From assembly GCA_021613335.1 (NCBI GenBank), contig JAJTWR010000166.1, forward strand, positions 1-64,000: DNA of 64,000 nucleotides, written 5' to 3'. The position numbers were made by a program, and so were the translations under genes. The stretch comes from Whitmania pigra. Its lineage: Eukaryota; Annelida; Clitellata; Hirudinida; Haemopidae. The notes beneath the pieces are model-generated. The model had not been told where the DNA came from and searched no databases. It saw only the letters and a list, made by a program, of their open reading frames with translations. This document shows positions 21,253-33,089 of this stretch, one piece after another; the first letter of the stretch is position 1, and the number at the start of each line of letters is the position of its first letter.

Positions 21253-24200
21253 TAGTGACCGTGGATCGTCTTTTGTTTACTTGTTAATAAACTTTTACGT
21301 TTAACTTTGTATTCTTCGGAATCTCAGAGATTTTGGCGACGAGGATTGGATCCAAAGATAAGTTTCTTTCTGTGATGACGATGTTCATAAAAAAAAGTCG
21401 TCGTCGCGATGAAGAAAATCGACGACGAGACGAAGAAAACAAGAAACGCGACGAATTTCTTTTGCAGCATAACAAGCAGCTCATAACAAATATCGAGCGA
21501 ATCTAAAGGTTTTTCACAAGGGCTATATCAGGTTTACGAAATCTACCTTATATGAGCAGACTTCAGAAACTCGGACTCAAGACACTGGAACACCGACGCC
21601 TCATCTATGATTTATGCCTCTGTCGCAAAATGTTACACAGCTTCACTCACTGCATCATACCCAAATTCCCCGATTTCCTGTTATCTCGCACACGTGGTCA
21701 TACACGTCTACGCCATGAAAAGTGCTCAACTATTTCAACTAGGCTTCATTTCTTCACCAACCGAATCGCGAAACCCTGGAACTGTCTACCCCCAGATATT
21801 ATTATCTCTACAACTCATAGTCGATTTAAGGCCTGCATTTCAAACACTGAAAAAGTTTCTAACAATTTAATTGACTTAAATTTGGTATATGCACTCTATA
21901 TGTACAGATTATCTGACACCAATTTGTGTTAGCGGTCACTTGTCACTCTTTTTTAGTTTTAATAAATAAAAAAATAAATAAATAAAAAATAGACAATAAA
22001 AATCTGTAGGCCGAGGAAGATTCCACTCACGAGTTAGATCGTCTCGTGCAAGCAGGAGTTCTGAAGAAGTTAGATTACAGTCATTGGGCTGCATAGATAG
22101 TTATCGTTCACAAGAAGAATGGGACTCTCAGGATCTGCGCCGACTTCAAGACGGGTCTGAATAAAGCACTAGAGACACACCAACATCCACTGCCGACTCC
22201 AGAAGAATCTTCTCTCACCTGAACCAAAGCGCATGGTTCACTAAGATTGACTTGGCAGATGCATACCTGCAGATGAAAGTCAATGAAGACTCAAAGGAAC
22301 TGGTGATTATCAAGACACACAAGGAAATGTTTCAGTACCAGCAGCTCCTAATGAGCAACCGGCATTTTCCAAGAAGCTATTGACGGCATGCACGCTTAGA
22401 GTACAAGGTTGTGCAGCGTACCTGGACGACATCGTGAGTGGTACAACATTGGAGGAGCACAACCGGAACGTTCACGCCCATTTCAAGAGTATCGCAGAGT
22501 GTGGATTTCGTGTCCGAAAGAAGAAATGCTCGTTTGCTAAGAAGATGATCAAGTTACTAGGGAATCGGTTTAGCAAGGATGGACGTCGACCAGACCCATA
22601 CAAAATTCACGCGATCGCCGAAATGCCGACGTCCAAGGACAAGAAGCAGTTAAAATCCATCTTTGGCATGATAAGTTTTGATTCGTCTTTTGTTCCAGAG
22701 ATGCAATCCATAAAAGAACTCCTGGATGACTTGGAGAAGGAAGACAACTTTTTGTAGACTGCTTAGCTGCATCAGGGGGCTTTCGACAAACTGAAGACGG
22801 TGCTACAGTCGGATCTAATGATAATACATTTCAGACCTGAAATGGATATCGTGGTTGCTGCTGAGTGTGGACTAAGTGCGGTGATCTCACACCGATTTCC
22901 GACCGGTACGGAAAAGACCATAACGCATGCAGGAAGAAGCCTGACAAAAGCAGAGAAGAACTACGGGCAGATTGAAAAAAAAGATCTTTAACTGGTTTTC
23001 GCTGTTAGGAAATTTCATCGATACCTGTATGCTGTTGACAGACCATAAACCATTGCTGTCAATTTTTGGATCAAAGACAGTAGTGTCCGCTCATTCAGCT
23101 AATTGACTTTAAAGATGGGAGCTTTCACTACTTAGTTATGATTTCAGGATTGAGTACAGGAAGACGGACCACTTTGGACAAGCCGATGCAGTAACCGACT
23201 CATCGCTTCGAAATCGCCAGAGGATGTCATCATCGCAAAGATTGAGAAGAACATTCAATCACTTCGCAGTGATGTAATCCACCAGTTACCAGTAACTCAC
23301 ACGGACATTCGGAAGATGACCGAAAGTGACGAACTACAGATTATTGTGCAAGCCGTGCTATTAGGACTTTGGCCAGATTTTCGAGCTGGATCGTTGAAGC
23401 ATGCCTTCTACAGTCGTGTTAAAGACCTGTCAATGCATGATGGAGTTCTTTTTCTAAAATTGCAAGCAGTTGTTCCTTTGGCGCTACGATATCGAGTTCA
23501 GAAAATGTTTCATGAGGGTCACCCAGGATGCACACGGATGAAACTGACAGCTCGAAGGTACGTTTACTGGCAGGGCATTGACAGGGATATTGAAAAGCAG
23601 GTGAAGAATTGCAGCGCTTGTCAGGATGCTGAAAAATTCCTGCAAGGAATGAACCGTCACCATGGCCAATACCGAATAGTGCATGAGAGAGGATGCACGT
23701 CGATTTTGCCGGACCCCTGGAAGGATGTTCCTTACAGTGGTGACCCGTCAAAATAGCCCAGCGACAAAATAGCCCCGTCAAAACATCCCCGTCAATGTAT
23801 CTTTACAAAAAAAATATTTATATGAGTTGATACATTAACCTGTAACTTATTTCAAATTTGATTAAATGAAATGAGTTTTATGTTTTGATAGTGCTATATT
23901 GACGGGGCTATTTTGTCGCCGGGCTATTATGACGGGGTGCCCCTTACAGTAGTGGATATCTACTCCAAGTGGGCTGAAGTAATTCAGATGTGATCAACAA
24001 AAGCCACAAGCACAATTAATGACTTAACAAGGATTTTTGCTCAGCATGAATTTCCAAAGGTGCTCGTGTCGGACAATGGGACGCAGTTCACATTTCAGGA
24101 GTTCCAGAGTTACAGTCAGCAGTACGGTATTCAGCACATTCGTTTACCTCCATATCCCCCGCAGAGTAATGGCCAGGCAGAATGCTTTGTGGACACCTTC

Positions 24201-25237
24201 AAGAGGACTTTTCAGAAGTTGAGAGAGGAGGGAGCCAAATCAGATGTGATAAAGAAGTTTCTGTAGATTTACAGATCGACTCCATGTTCGTCTTCACCAG
24301 GCCAGAAGACAGCCGCAGAAAACTGCATTGAACGACAGTTGAGGACTCCGGTAAGTGATCTACAGTTGCAAAGTCATCTACAAAAGCAAAGCGCAGCAGA
24401 CGCTCAAAGTTTATCGCAGAGAGTTCGCCGAAAAGGACGCAGTGTACTTGAGGCTGCATGAGGATCTAAAAGTCGATGGGCCCCAGGAATGGTCATCAGA
24501 AGACTTGGAACAGTGCTCTATGATGTCCGATAGAACAAAAAGATTGTCAAACGACATGCCAATCAGCTGAGGCCTCGGACGACGCCTTCAACGTCATGAT
24601 GGAGACCTTCAACTTGCCTCTATTGCCCCTCAGCCAACCGGAGGGTAACAACGTGATTGTTACAGAGCCCAGCACGATAGGAGAAGTTCTTGCTGAAGCA
24701 GACCATGCTTCACGATCAAAGAGGAGACTCCTACTACCGAGGAAATTGGAGATGGACGCATCCAGGAAGAAGTACGAACTTTGTTAGGGGGAGGTGTTGT
24801 GGTGAGGAACCAATGAGAGTGGAGCGCGCCATGAACACAATGGAATATGTTCTATAAATAGCCTTGGGCTCGCACTCTCTCTCGTGTAGTGACCATGTAT
24901 CGTTTTTTTGTTTACTTAGTAATAAACCGTTACTTTTAACTTCGTCATCTTCAGGATGGGATCCAAAGATAAAAAAGGCATCGTCGTCACAACCACTTTG
25001 TAAAGTTAATTGTGACAGTTTATTTAAGCGTTAATTGAAGATATAATTTTAAAACCTTTTTTTTTCGACAATAACAACAGAACTGTAAAATAACAACCTT
25101 TAATCCAGCAAATACAAATTTCAAATTTCGGCACTTCCGATGGCAATTTTCAAAATTATTTATTTCATTAACGCCACCAAAATATTTATAGCATCCCCTA
25201 TAACCCAGAATATAAGCCACCTCGGGCAATCCTGAAG
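20516..25237 (-). CDS. Locus E WSC domain 1 (two exons, Gypsy element in the intron)
   Basis: Exon 25098-25237 (140 bp, as in loci A, B and D) reads LPEVAYILGYRGCYKYFGG and NCHRKCRNLKFVFAGLK. Exon 20516-20642 reads YCACGNM, ETCHLMCKGN and FCGGIHSYSVYVG. The 4.5-kb intron holds the Gypsy element 21026-24985. Confidence 0.7.
21091..21192 (+). mobile_element. SINE-B inserted at the TATA box of an LTR
   Basis: Contains GATGGCCTAATGGTTAAAGC (A-box-like), GATTCAAACCCCGC (degenerate B box) and the LINE-B-like tail AATCATCTAGCTATGCAACG. It interrupts the LTR directly after TTCTATAAA. A (CT)n run follows at about 21209-21249. Confidence 0.75.
21468..21990 (+). mobile_element. 5'-truncated LINE-C 3' end
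   Basis: Encodes the end of a LINE ORF2 (MSRLQKLGLKTLEHRRLIYD, LHFFTNRIAKPWNCLP) and a tail of AAATAAATAAATAA. A longer copy of the same family is at 45764-46762 on the minus strand. Confidence 0.8.
22020..23110 (+). pseudogene. Gypsy reverse transcriptase and RNase H, degenerate
   Basis: RT opening (DRLVQAGVLKKLDYSHWA, RICADFKTGLNKAL), the catalytic block AAYLDDIVSG at about 22420, and the connection GMISFDSSFVPEMQSIKELL are visible. RNase H begins at about 22830 with DIVVAAECGLSAVISH and has SLTKAEKNYGQIEK. Several in-frame stops, so inactive. Confidence 0.75.
23316..24270 (+). pseudogene. Gypsy integrase, interrupted by a hAT-type element
   Basis: Zinc-binding module at 23508-23625 (HEGHPGCTRMKL, NCSACQ) and catalytic core with Asp in VDIYSKW (about 23951), Asp in LVSDNGTQF (about 24066) and Glu in SNGQAE (about 24176), the D,D-35-E arrangement. 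The core is split from the zinc module by the 203-bp insertion at 23739-23941 and there are stops. Confidence 0.78.
23739..23941. mobile_element. Short hAT-type non-autonomous element with target duplication
   Basis: Ends GGTGACCCGTCAAAATAGCC and, on the other strand, GGCACCCCGTCATAATAGCC. CCTTACAGT flanks both sides (23730-23738, 23942-23950), and the integrase reading resumes after it, so the insertion boundaries are exact to within one base (8 or 9 bp duplication). Confidence 0.85.
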
Positions 25238-25306
25238 CTGCAAGAGATTGAATATTCGACACAACAATAAATAAATAACTATAGTGAAACACAATTAAAT
25301 GCGTAC

Positions 25307-25519
25307 CTAATGAATGAACCTCTATTTCGGCTAGTGAGAGACCTTTATTTTCAAAAAAATCGATGCGAACCTCTGAAAAAATACTAAATGAGGGTCTACA
25401 ATTCACTCTCATTTCGTAGTTCACCGGAGGAGCTTTTGTTGCAAATTCAGAGCACAAAATCATTGATGGACCACTGCCTAAATGAACTTTAAAAGAGTCC
25501 AATTGTCTGTCGTAATTTC
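25307..25519 (-). CDS. Locus E second F5/8-like exon
   Basis: A 213-bp phase 1-1 exon after CATTTCAG: FKVHLGSGPSMILCSEFATK, VNCRPS, SEVRI and LAEIEVHSLG. Its partner exon (NVAL... half) is not found. Confidence 0.68.
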
Positions 25520-25704
25520 CTGAAATGTTGTTGTAAATCGAACAATTAGAATAAATAAAATGTATTTATTTGTAAAATACTTTAAGATCTTTATGATCTG
25601 TAAATGATGTAAGCTAACTAGTAAAATACGTTCAAAACACTGCTTGCTTCAGACAGGGACGGTTAAAAATGAATCTTTAACAAATATTCTATTTTCAAGG
25701 TGGT

Positions 25705-25880
25705 TGTTGGGTCTTTGAAACAATAACAAGTGCAACAGAAAACTTTTTTGGCGGACAAATATTCAGGAACAGAAACTAGAACCGAAATATCGCTAATATC
25801 ACCAACTCGCAATCCCTATCGTACAACACCGTATCAACTCCGTAAAACTCGTAGAACTCGAACCAAACTCCCTCGCTCCT
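25705..25880 (-). mobile_element. LTR family L1, minus strand
   Basis: Reverse complement of the LTR at 1-122 and 44709-44937, ending AAAGACCCAACA at 25705. Probably the 3' LTR of the Gypsy pol remnant at 28200-29990, from which it is separated by an inserted LINE-B. Confidence 0.75.
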
Positions 25881-28190
25881 TATTTATTTGATCAAAGTCC
25901 GTTGCATAACTAGGATGATTTGGACTTGTTAGTTAGTGTTAGTTATTAAAAATTAATAATATGTATTAGTGTAATAATAGGGATAAATAATAATAAGTTA
26001 AATAAAGTTTAAATAAAAATCACTAACGTAATTGACTCCGATTTTTGCAAATCCATCTGTAGATGATGTCCACACTCGCTGGATTGCTAAGCAAGGAACT
26101 CATATCAGATAGACTTGTATTGAGTCTGATTTCTCTCCTCAGGGCAGATTGGTCTGGACATTCCATGAGGAAATGCTGCACATTTTCATCTTCCTGAGGG
26201 CAAGTCATGCACTTTCCGTCTGGATGATGTTTTAAGAGAAACAGGTGTTGGTTCAGAGCACATTTTCCAACTCGGAGTCTGGAAATAAGGACCTCCTTTT
26301 TCCTTGAGGCACATTGGAACTTGCTCTTAGTCGACACAAGTTTCTCTATGGTCTTGTAATGTTGGCTTCGCTGGTTTTCGTCTCATCTGGCTTGCCACTG
26401 TTGGATGATATTGCGGGCCACGGACCTTTTGACATCCTTGATAGACGCTGGGATCCAGCGGTCTATCTGATTCCTTGCAGTGGCGGCTTTTGCCAGAGCA
26501 TCGGTCTTCTTATTGCCAGTGATTCCATGTGCAGGAACCCAGGCTAGCGTGACTTTTCTGTCGCTTTCCTGGATGTCTGAAATTAAAAACTGGGTTTTCT
26601 TAATGTCAGGAGCATCATTATTGCAATCCTTTATCCTTAGAGGCACTAAGCGAATAGCTCAGAACAACTATATCAAAGGTCTTTCCCTGATAGGAGTCCT
26701 TCACGTAAATCAGAGCATCGGTCTTCTCATTGCCAGGGATTCCAACGTGAGCAGGAACCCAGACGAGCGTGACCTTTCTGCCGCTCCCCTGGATATTTGA
26801 AATTAGAAACTGGGTTTTCTTAATGTCAGGAGCATCATTATTGCAATCCTTTAGTGCCTCTAAAGCACTAAGCGAATCGCTCAGAACAATATATCGAAGG
26901 TCTCCCCCTGTTAGGAGTCCTTCACGTGAATCAAACAGTCCTCAATGGCTGCTAGTACGACAGAACTTATGCAGCTGTGACTTGATGTCCTGAGACTTAA
27001 GTTCACGTTTTTTTTCGGGATGTGGATCCCTATTCCTGCCTTGTTGTCCGTCGGCTTTGAGGCATCCGTATAACGAAGGAGACTTCCCTGGAGATCCCAT
27101 ATCTTCTCCATTGCTACCAGCTTCCTCAGAGGGTCGTCGGATGCGAAGGAGAGATTCGAGGTGTTAATCACCGGTTTCCTCAGTCTCTATGGAGAAATTG
27201 TGGGAGTTTCCTCTTCGATATCTCCTAGGATGTCTGCCGGAAGGAGGGACTTGACTTTCTCGTACGGGGTTGTCTCCCCTCGTTTCTTCATCTTGAAGTG
27301 GAGCCTAGCTTGATACTTGGACTTTTTGCCGTCTGAAATGAAGTATTTAGATTTAACTGATTCATTTTTAATGACAATAGACCTGAGGGCGTGGTTTGCC
27401 ATGAGCTTCTTACGACGTAGGTCGAGGGGAAGCTCACCGCATTCCACCAGTAGAGACGAGGCACTCGTTCCCCTCATGCCACCGCAGCAGATCTTCAGCG
27501 CTTGGTACTGAAGCCTGTCGTAGGTGTCCCTGATTTGTTTGCATCCCAGATCTACCACCTCGCAGCCATAGTCGAGGACGGAGCGTATAGTGGCTCTGTA
27601 GACTTGTAGCAAAGTGGATTTGCTAGCACCCCATGAGCTTCCCGAGATAGCTCTCAACTTAGTTTTGAGTCTAGGACGATTCCTAAGAAGGTGGCCTTTG
27701 GAGACAGGGGGATTTCTTCCTTTCCGATGCGAAGTCTGATGTTGGCCTCACTCCTCTTGACCCAGCTGCTTGTAAATAAAACTGCTTGTGATTTAGACGC
27801 AGATATCTTAAAACCACTAGCAGATAAAAACTTAGCCGTAGTGTTAAGCTGCTTTTGCATGCGTGTTGTCATTGCTTTTGAAGACGTCCCGGTCGTCCAT
27901 CGGCATACATGGACAGCTCGACTCCTTTCTGTGGGTTTGGAATTGCATTCATCATGATGATGAACAAAAGAGGACTGAGGACACTGCCTTGTGGAGTGCC
28001 GTTTTCTAGTACGACTGGTTCGGAGAGAGCTGATCCAATCCTCACTTGAATACATCTATTCTGGAGGAAGTTGTGGATCCATTCGCTCCCGTGGCCAGTT
28101 CCTTTTATACTCAAGATGACGTCACAACACCTCCGCGCCAGCCGAAGAGTCTCCCATAGCTTTGAGGCGTAATCTTTCTGACCGTCTAGG
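25881..28190 (-). mobile_element. LINE-B: RNase H-bearing LINE, 5'-truncated
   Basis: In order on the minus strand: RT palm with ENGTPQGSVLSPLLF (about 28000) and MYAD (about 27900, followed by a frame disruption), thumb (27187-27657), RNase H (LRYTDASKPTDNKAGIGIHI near 27080; VTLAWVPAHGITGNKKTD near 26540), a C-terminal zinc motif CMTCPQEDENVQHFLMEC (about 26175), stop at 26023 and a 3' UTR ending CCTAGTTATGCAACGGACTT TGATCAAATAAATAA. RNase H plus C..C..H..C places it near the I/R1-type LINE groups. A second, partly duplicated RNase H stretch lies at 26640-26900. Confidence 0.8.
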
Positions 28191-28199
28191 CAGGGTAAT

Positions 28200-29990
28200 T
28201 CCTTGATCCGGTAGGTTTGGTCGCTGGAAGTTTCTTCGTTCTCTTGGTCGACCTCTGGGTCTTCTCGGCGGTTGTACAGTTGCTGGTACTGTTGCTGTAA
28301 GTGGAACATTTCTTGAAGTTGGAGTGGGACCCGGAACATGCCTGGGTCATCGTCTTCCTCTACTCCGTGTCTGGGCCTCAATTGCTCAACGTACCTCTTC
28401 CAAGTAGGTCCTTTTGGCACGGCCTGTATCAAAACCTGGCGAGGTCCCAAGACTTGAACTACAATTGCCGGGATCCATCTAGGAACGCGATCCTTACCCG
28501 GACCGATGCGTTGTACGTAACAGGGTTTCCCGACATCGAATTTGGTGTTGTTCGTTCTCTTGTTGGACGTAAGATCGTTCGGTATGTTTTGTGCATTTGA
28601 AAGTGTCTTTGAAACATGTAAAATTGGTCGTTCACTTCTATCCGGATATTGGTGGAACAAAACTGCACCGATGCCCACATCTGATGCATCACATGCAATT
28701 CCCAAAGGAAGAGTTTTATCAAAATGCGCAAGCTGCACCTCCTTTGCCAAGATATCCTTCAACTTTTGAAACGACCTCTCTGCTTCCGAAATCCAAATCC
28801 AGGGTGTTTCTTTTCTGGTTAGACTCGTCAACGGCTCCGTAATGGTCGAAAGGTTTGGGTTGAATTTATGATAGAACTGCACTGATCCCAAAAACGAACG
28901 TAATGTTGATATATTTGTTGGCCTTGGCATGTTCGTCAAAGCGTCCGCACGTTTCCCCTTTTCTATCCCGCTTTTTGAAATAACGAGTCTTAGATATTCC
29001 ATCGAATCTTTTGCAAAAATGCACTTGTTTTTATTGCATCTCAATCCTTTGTCTCGTAACCTTTGTAGTAAAGCTTTCAGGTTTTGAAGATGTTCTTTGG
29101 AGCTGGAACCACCATGTCGTCTAGATAGACTGCGACTCCTTGTAGATCACATGTCAATCTGTCCATTATTTCTTGGAAGTAACCTGGAGCTGAAATTATT
29201 CCAAAAGGTAGTCTCGTTTGAAGTAAAACTCCTCTATTTGTGGTCAACGCGAGTTTTTGTTGACTCATAGGAACGAGTTTGATTTGATTGAATGCATCTG
29301 CTAAATCAATCTTGCTGAAGTAACGACTTCCTCCAAGTTTTCTCATAAGATCCTCCGGCAGTGGCATTGGGTATCGATGAGGTTCTAACTGGGAATTTAC
29401 GGTCACCGAATAATCTCCGCAGATTCGAAACTTAGCCTTCTTTTCGCCTGGTCTCAGACTCTTTCGAATCGGAACTATCGGAGTTCCGTAATCATTGAAA
29501 TGTGTTTGGATCCAAATCCCTTTCTTTATTCCTGCATCAAGAGCCTGATTCAGATCTTCCTGAATTGCAAATGGAACTGTTCTTGCTTTGATAAAAATTG
29601 GCGTTGCTTCCTGTTTGAATTTTACCTCTAGTTCGAAATCTTTCAAACAACCAAGATCTTGCTCGAAACATTCTTTGAAATCGTGGCAAATTTTAAGACA
29701 TGCTTTTTCGACGGTTTTTGAATCCGTTTCTTCATCAACCTTGAAAACATGGTTGCGTAGCAAGTTTGACATATCGATTTGCAGTTCAACTATGGCTTTC
29801 CTGTCAAGAATGTTGAGTTTTGGCAACTTGGTTACATTGAATTCTAGAGGTACTTCTTGAAGGTCTGATGTCGAAACCATCATTTCGCAGACTCCTAAGT
29901 TCGGGATTGAGTCCCCAGTTGCGGAAATATATTTCGTACTGGAAGGAGTTAGCTTGGGTTTTCCCCACTTGCTCCACACTTCCATTGAGC
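28200..29990 (-). pseudogene. Gypsy (family L1) pol remnant: protease end, RT, RNase H start, integrase tail
   Basis: 29077-29985 encodes the linker and RT (RICGDYSVTVNSQLEPHRYP, YFSKIDLADAFNQIKL, LPFGIISAPGYFQEIMDRL, AVYLDDMVV). 28600-29044 continues with the RT thumb and RNase H start (FLGSVQFYHKF, LGIACDASDVGIGAVLFHQY). After an internal deletion the frame joins an integrase C-terminal segment (VGKPCYVQRIGPGK, WKRYVEQLRPRHG) near 28500-28370. Most of RNase H and the integrase core are missing. Confidence 0.82.
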
Positions 29991-30004
29991 AAAAGATATC
30001 TCTA

Positions 30005-30166
30005 TTTTGTCCGGGCCATTTTGACGGGGCTATTTTGTCTTGGGTTATTTTGACGCCGGGCTGTTTCGACGAGGCGGTTTTGTCGGGGGTGTTTTGTCTT
30101 GAGCTATTTTGACGGAGCTGGTTTGTCGGGGCTATTCTGTTGCCGGGCTGTTATGACGGGGTGCCG
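30005..30166. mobile_element. One arm of the hAT-type 15-bp-unit element
   Basis: Chain of GCTATTTTGACGGGG-type units ending GCCGGGCTGTTATGACGGGGTGCC, the same right terminus as 23941. Only this arm is present; it replaces the upstream part of the adjacent Gypsy pol. Confidence 0.75.
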
Positions 30167-30333
30167 ACAACAATAATAGTAGTAATAACTTCCAAAGCAT
30201 AAAATACAAAGTCTACAATTTGGTTTGCGATAACCAAAATAGTCTAAAAAACAATACGGCAATGTGCAATTCTCAACATTTTTTTTTGGGAAATGGGGAG
30301 GAAGCAACACACCTCGGTGGAAAGGAATAATGG

Positions 30334-31466
30334 CAGCGGTTCTCAACCTTTTAAGTGCTGCGACTCCTCGTCAACACTTGCCATGCTCTGGCGACCCCAA
30401 CAATAAAATTAATTGAGCTATCTTTCAGTCAGTTAACTTCATTGTCGCTGTTATGCTTTTGACTTCTAAATATTGTAAAGCTTATATTTAAACCCTTTAT
30501 ACGCATGTTTAACACTTCCATTTGAAAATTTTATTTAGTTTTAGTTTTTAGGTCTGTGAGGGCAAATCAATTACAACATCATAGAACAATTTAATAAAAA
30601 ATGAGTGAAATGAATATAAACATGTTATTTGTGCAATAGGAAATGTGAATAGTCATAATCAAGTTTTAAAAAAATTGGTTGTACATTTTGCATAAAGTTC
30701 AAACCACAGTGTATAGCTGATTTTGTGACAGTTGGGCGCGAAAACGGCTTATTATCACCGCAACCACCAGCCAAGGGCCGCCGAGAGAAAAAAAAGGGTT
30801 AAGGGTTAGAAACTCTGTAATAAATAGACTAACTGCATATTATACAAAGTAAAATAAAGAGAAAATTCAAGATGGAGGTTTAAATTTTATTAATATAAGT
30901 TATACATGATTAATAGCTTCATCAGTTTTTCAATATTATAACTAGAAAATTACATAAATTATAAATTTATGCATGCCCATACCATTAACTATTTACAAAT
31001 ATATCTAAATCATTCATCATCTGAACGCTTAGCTTGAAGAAGAAAACACTACACAGAAAATATATAAAGAAGGTAAACTTAGAAAATAAATCATTACTAT
31101 TAATAGTATTATTATTAAAACAAGGTTGCCTTGCGTGCTTTTTTGCCTAGGCATCAAAGTAACAATTGAAATTTCATGCTTAATTGCCCATTTCAATTTT
31201 GGGTTCTAATGTTCATGGTTCATGGCCCTCCCTCTCTTGAAACCTGCACTCAGCCTTGCTACAAAAGACCTGATGATTACGTAAAATAGTGTGTACTTAA
31301 AAAATATCTTAATCAAAATTATATGTAGAATTGAAGATATATTATTATCAAAAATTGTATTTTTAAATATTAAAAAAATTATCGAATTCTTAGCGTCTCA
31401 GCGACCCCCGACAAAAACCTCAATCGACGCCCATAGGGGTTGCGACCCACAGGTAGAGAACCGCTG
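30334..31466. mobile_element. Non-autonomous hAT element (CAGCGGTTCTCAACC ends)
   Basis: Left end CAGCGGTTCTCAACCTTTTA and right end complementary to CAGCGGTTCTCTACCTGTGG, the terminal sequence well known from Charlie-like hAT elements. Flanking octamers AATAATGG and AATTATAG agree at 6 of 8. About 1.13 kb, no transposase frame recognised. Confidence 0.82.
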
Positions 31467-31489
31467 AATTATAGTAAGAACAATTTAGG

Positions 31490-32100
31490 GGCATCCAATC
31501 AAAGGGTTTGCCTCGAGAATCAAAGAACCTCCGCGTGCCAAGGATTCCAGTACACTTACAGACTTACACCGAGGCATTGATGTGTTGGTTTGCCATCATG
31601 TATCGTGTAAGTCTTTGGGCCATGGTGGCAACAAAGATCTTTCCCTCAACGGCCAACAGCAAAATTGGCCTGAACTGTTTTAGGTCGTGGGAGTCCTTCT
31701 CTTAAGGTATAAAAATGACTTCAGCTTGTTTGAATTCATCGTTAATTGTGCGTGCTAGCCATGCTTTTTCGATGAACACGTGAAGACATTTCATAGCTTT
31801 TGGGCATTTTTTATATTTAATTCCGTTGGCTCCTGTCGCAGATTTGTTCCTCGCCTTTCTCACGATTTCTGAGAAATCGCCGAGTTGTCCACCCTTTCCT
31901 GCAAGGGCATGCCGCTCACCGCGTCACTGTATGTCTGGGTGAGGTGTTCTTCCAGCTCAAGACTTGAAGCGCTGAGAATTCCTGACTTTGGTGGATCAAG
32001 GAACTACCTGCAATACTTGTATAATAATGAAATTGAAGATATGGGGGTTTGGGAGAAGTCGATGTTTGGTTGGTTTCGAATCTAAAACTAGCCATCAATT
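31490..32100 (-). pseudogene. LINE-D RT fragment
   Basis: Reads LEEHLTQTYSD, ARNKSATGANGIKY, KKCPKAMKCL, AWLARTINDEFKQAEVIFIP and NFAVGR/VEGKIF, the opening RT blocks of a LINE group different from LINE-A, B and C. Multiple frame changes. Confidence 0.6.
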
Positions 32101-32133
32101 AATGACTCATTAATGATTCTGTAATGCCTAGAC

Positions 32134-33081
32134 CAGTGGTCCCCAACCTCCGGGTCGCGGACCGGTGCCGGTCCGTAGATTAAATGGTACCGGGCTGCAA
32201 AAGAAACAATAAATTATTTCTATTTAAAAAAATTTGAAATAGTGTTAGGCTTGAGAGCAACCGTTGCCATCTTTTTGTTATTTAACAGCTTATTGATTGA
32301 TGTTGTTGTAGTGATTAACCACATCAAAGACACACCCTTAATTCGCGCCTTTTTGAGCACCTTTGTGAGGAGATGGATGCAGATTGCAGTTGCTTTCTCT
32401 TATACACAGAAATAAGAAGCTGAGTATTTGAATTACGAGAGCCATTGCGATGAGAACTCACCTTTGGCAGCACATTCCAGTGACAAGATATGGATCGCAA
32501 AAGTGATTTACCTGAGATATATTTATTCAATGCTAAATGCTCAATGAACTCAGTCGGTTCCTTCAGGGGAAAATGACAACGGTTTTAAAGTTGGCAGACA
32601 AAGTAGCTGCATTTAATGCCAAACTAGAGTTGTGGGCGCGTTGACAGATACATTTTGATCATGTTTCAGACATTAGCGGAGATTTTATGCAGGACTGAGC
32701 CTGATCATTCATTCATCAAGTTGGTGCACGATCACCTGTCTTTGCTTTTAAAACAGTTCGAGCGCTACTTCCAACCAAAAAGACACACTTTGGGTGTCAT
32801 TGTCTCCTATTATCCCTATATGGAATCGTCTCGTTACAAAGAAACAAGATCAGGATTCTCATTTATTTACCTTTCCAATGAGGTAAAATGTTATATCACT
32901 TTACATTCATTTTTTGAAATAACTGTATTTTACTTTGAAGACATGTTTAAATACAATTAAATTAAAATTAAATCAAATCAATCTAAAGTATAAACAATCA
33001 ACGTCACCCCACTCCAGCGGGCCGAGGTGAAATCATCTAACTTTGACCGGTCCGCGGCGATAAAAAGGTTGGGGACCACTG
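32134..33081. mobile_element. hAT element (CAGTGGTCCCCAACC ends) with 8-bp target duplication
   Basis: Ends CAGTGGTCCCCAACCTCCGG and complement CAGTGGTCCCCAACCTTTTT. Flanks GCCTAGAC (32126-32133) and GACTAGAC (33082-33089) match at 7 of 8. The interior, read on the plus strand with frameshifts, has a helical segment with LADKVAAFNAKLELWA as in ZBED/GTF2IRD2-related hAT transposases. A similar internal piece lies at 48830-48990. Confidence 0.8.
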
Positions 33082-33089
33082 GACTAGAC

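Larger units (their letters stand above)
21026..24985 (+). mobile_element. Ty3/Gypsy element, family L3, with three nested insertions
   Basis: 5' LTR 21026-about 21335 and 3' LTR from 24795 share TGAGGAACCAATGAGAGTGG, TTCTATAAA and CGTGTAGTGACC. A TGGCGACGAGGATTGG primer-site-like sequence follows the 5' LTR (about 21334) and a purine tract AGGGGGAGG (24786-24794) precedes the 3' LTR. The interior keeps RT, RNase H and integrase pieces in order, all broken by stops. A SINE lies in the 5' LTR, a LINE 3' end at 21468-21990 and a hAT-type element at 23739-23941. Gag and protease are nearly gone. Confidence 0.85.

Noticed and set aside
29077..29985. Gypsy pol ORF as a functional host gene
   Set aside because: The 302-codon frame is open, but it lacks gag, a full protease, RNase H and integrase core, and is joined to a truncated hAT arm at its 5' side.
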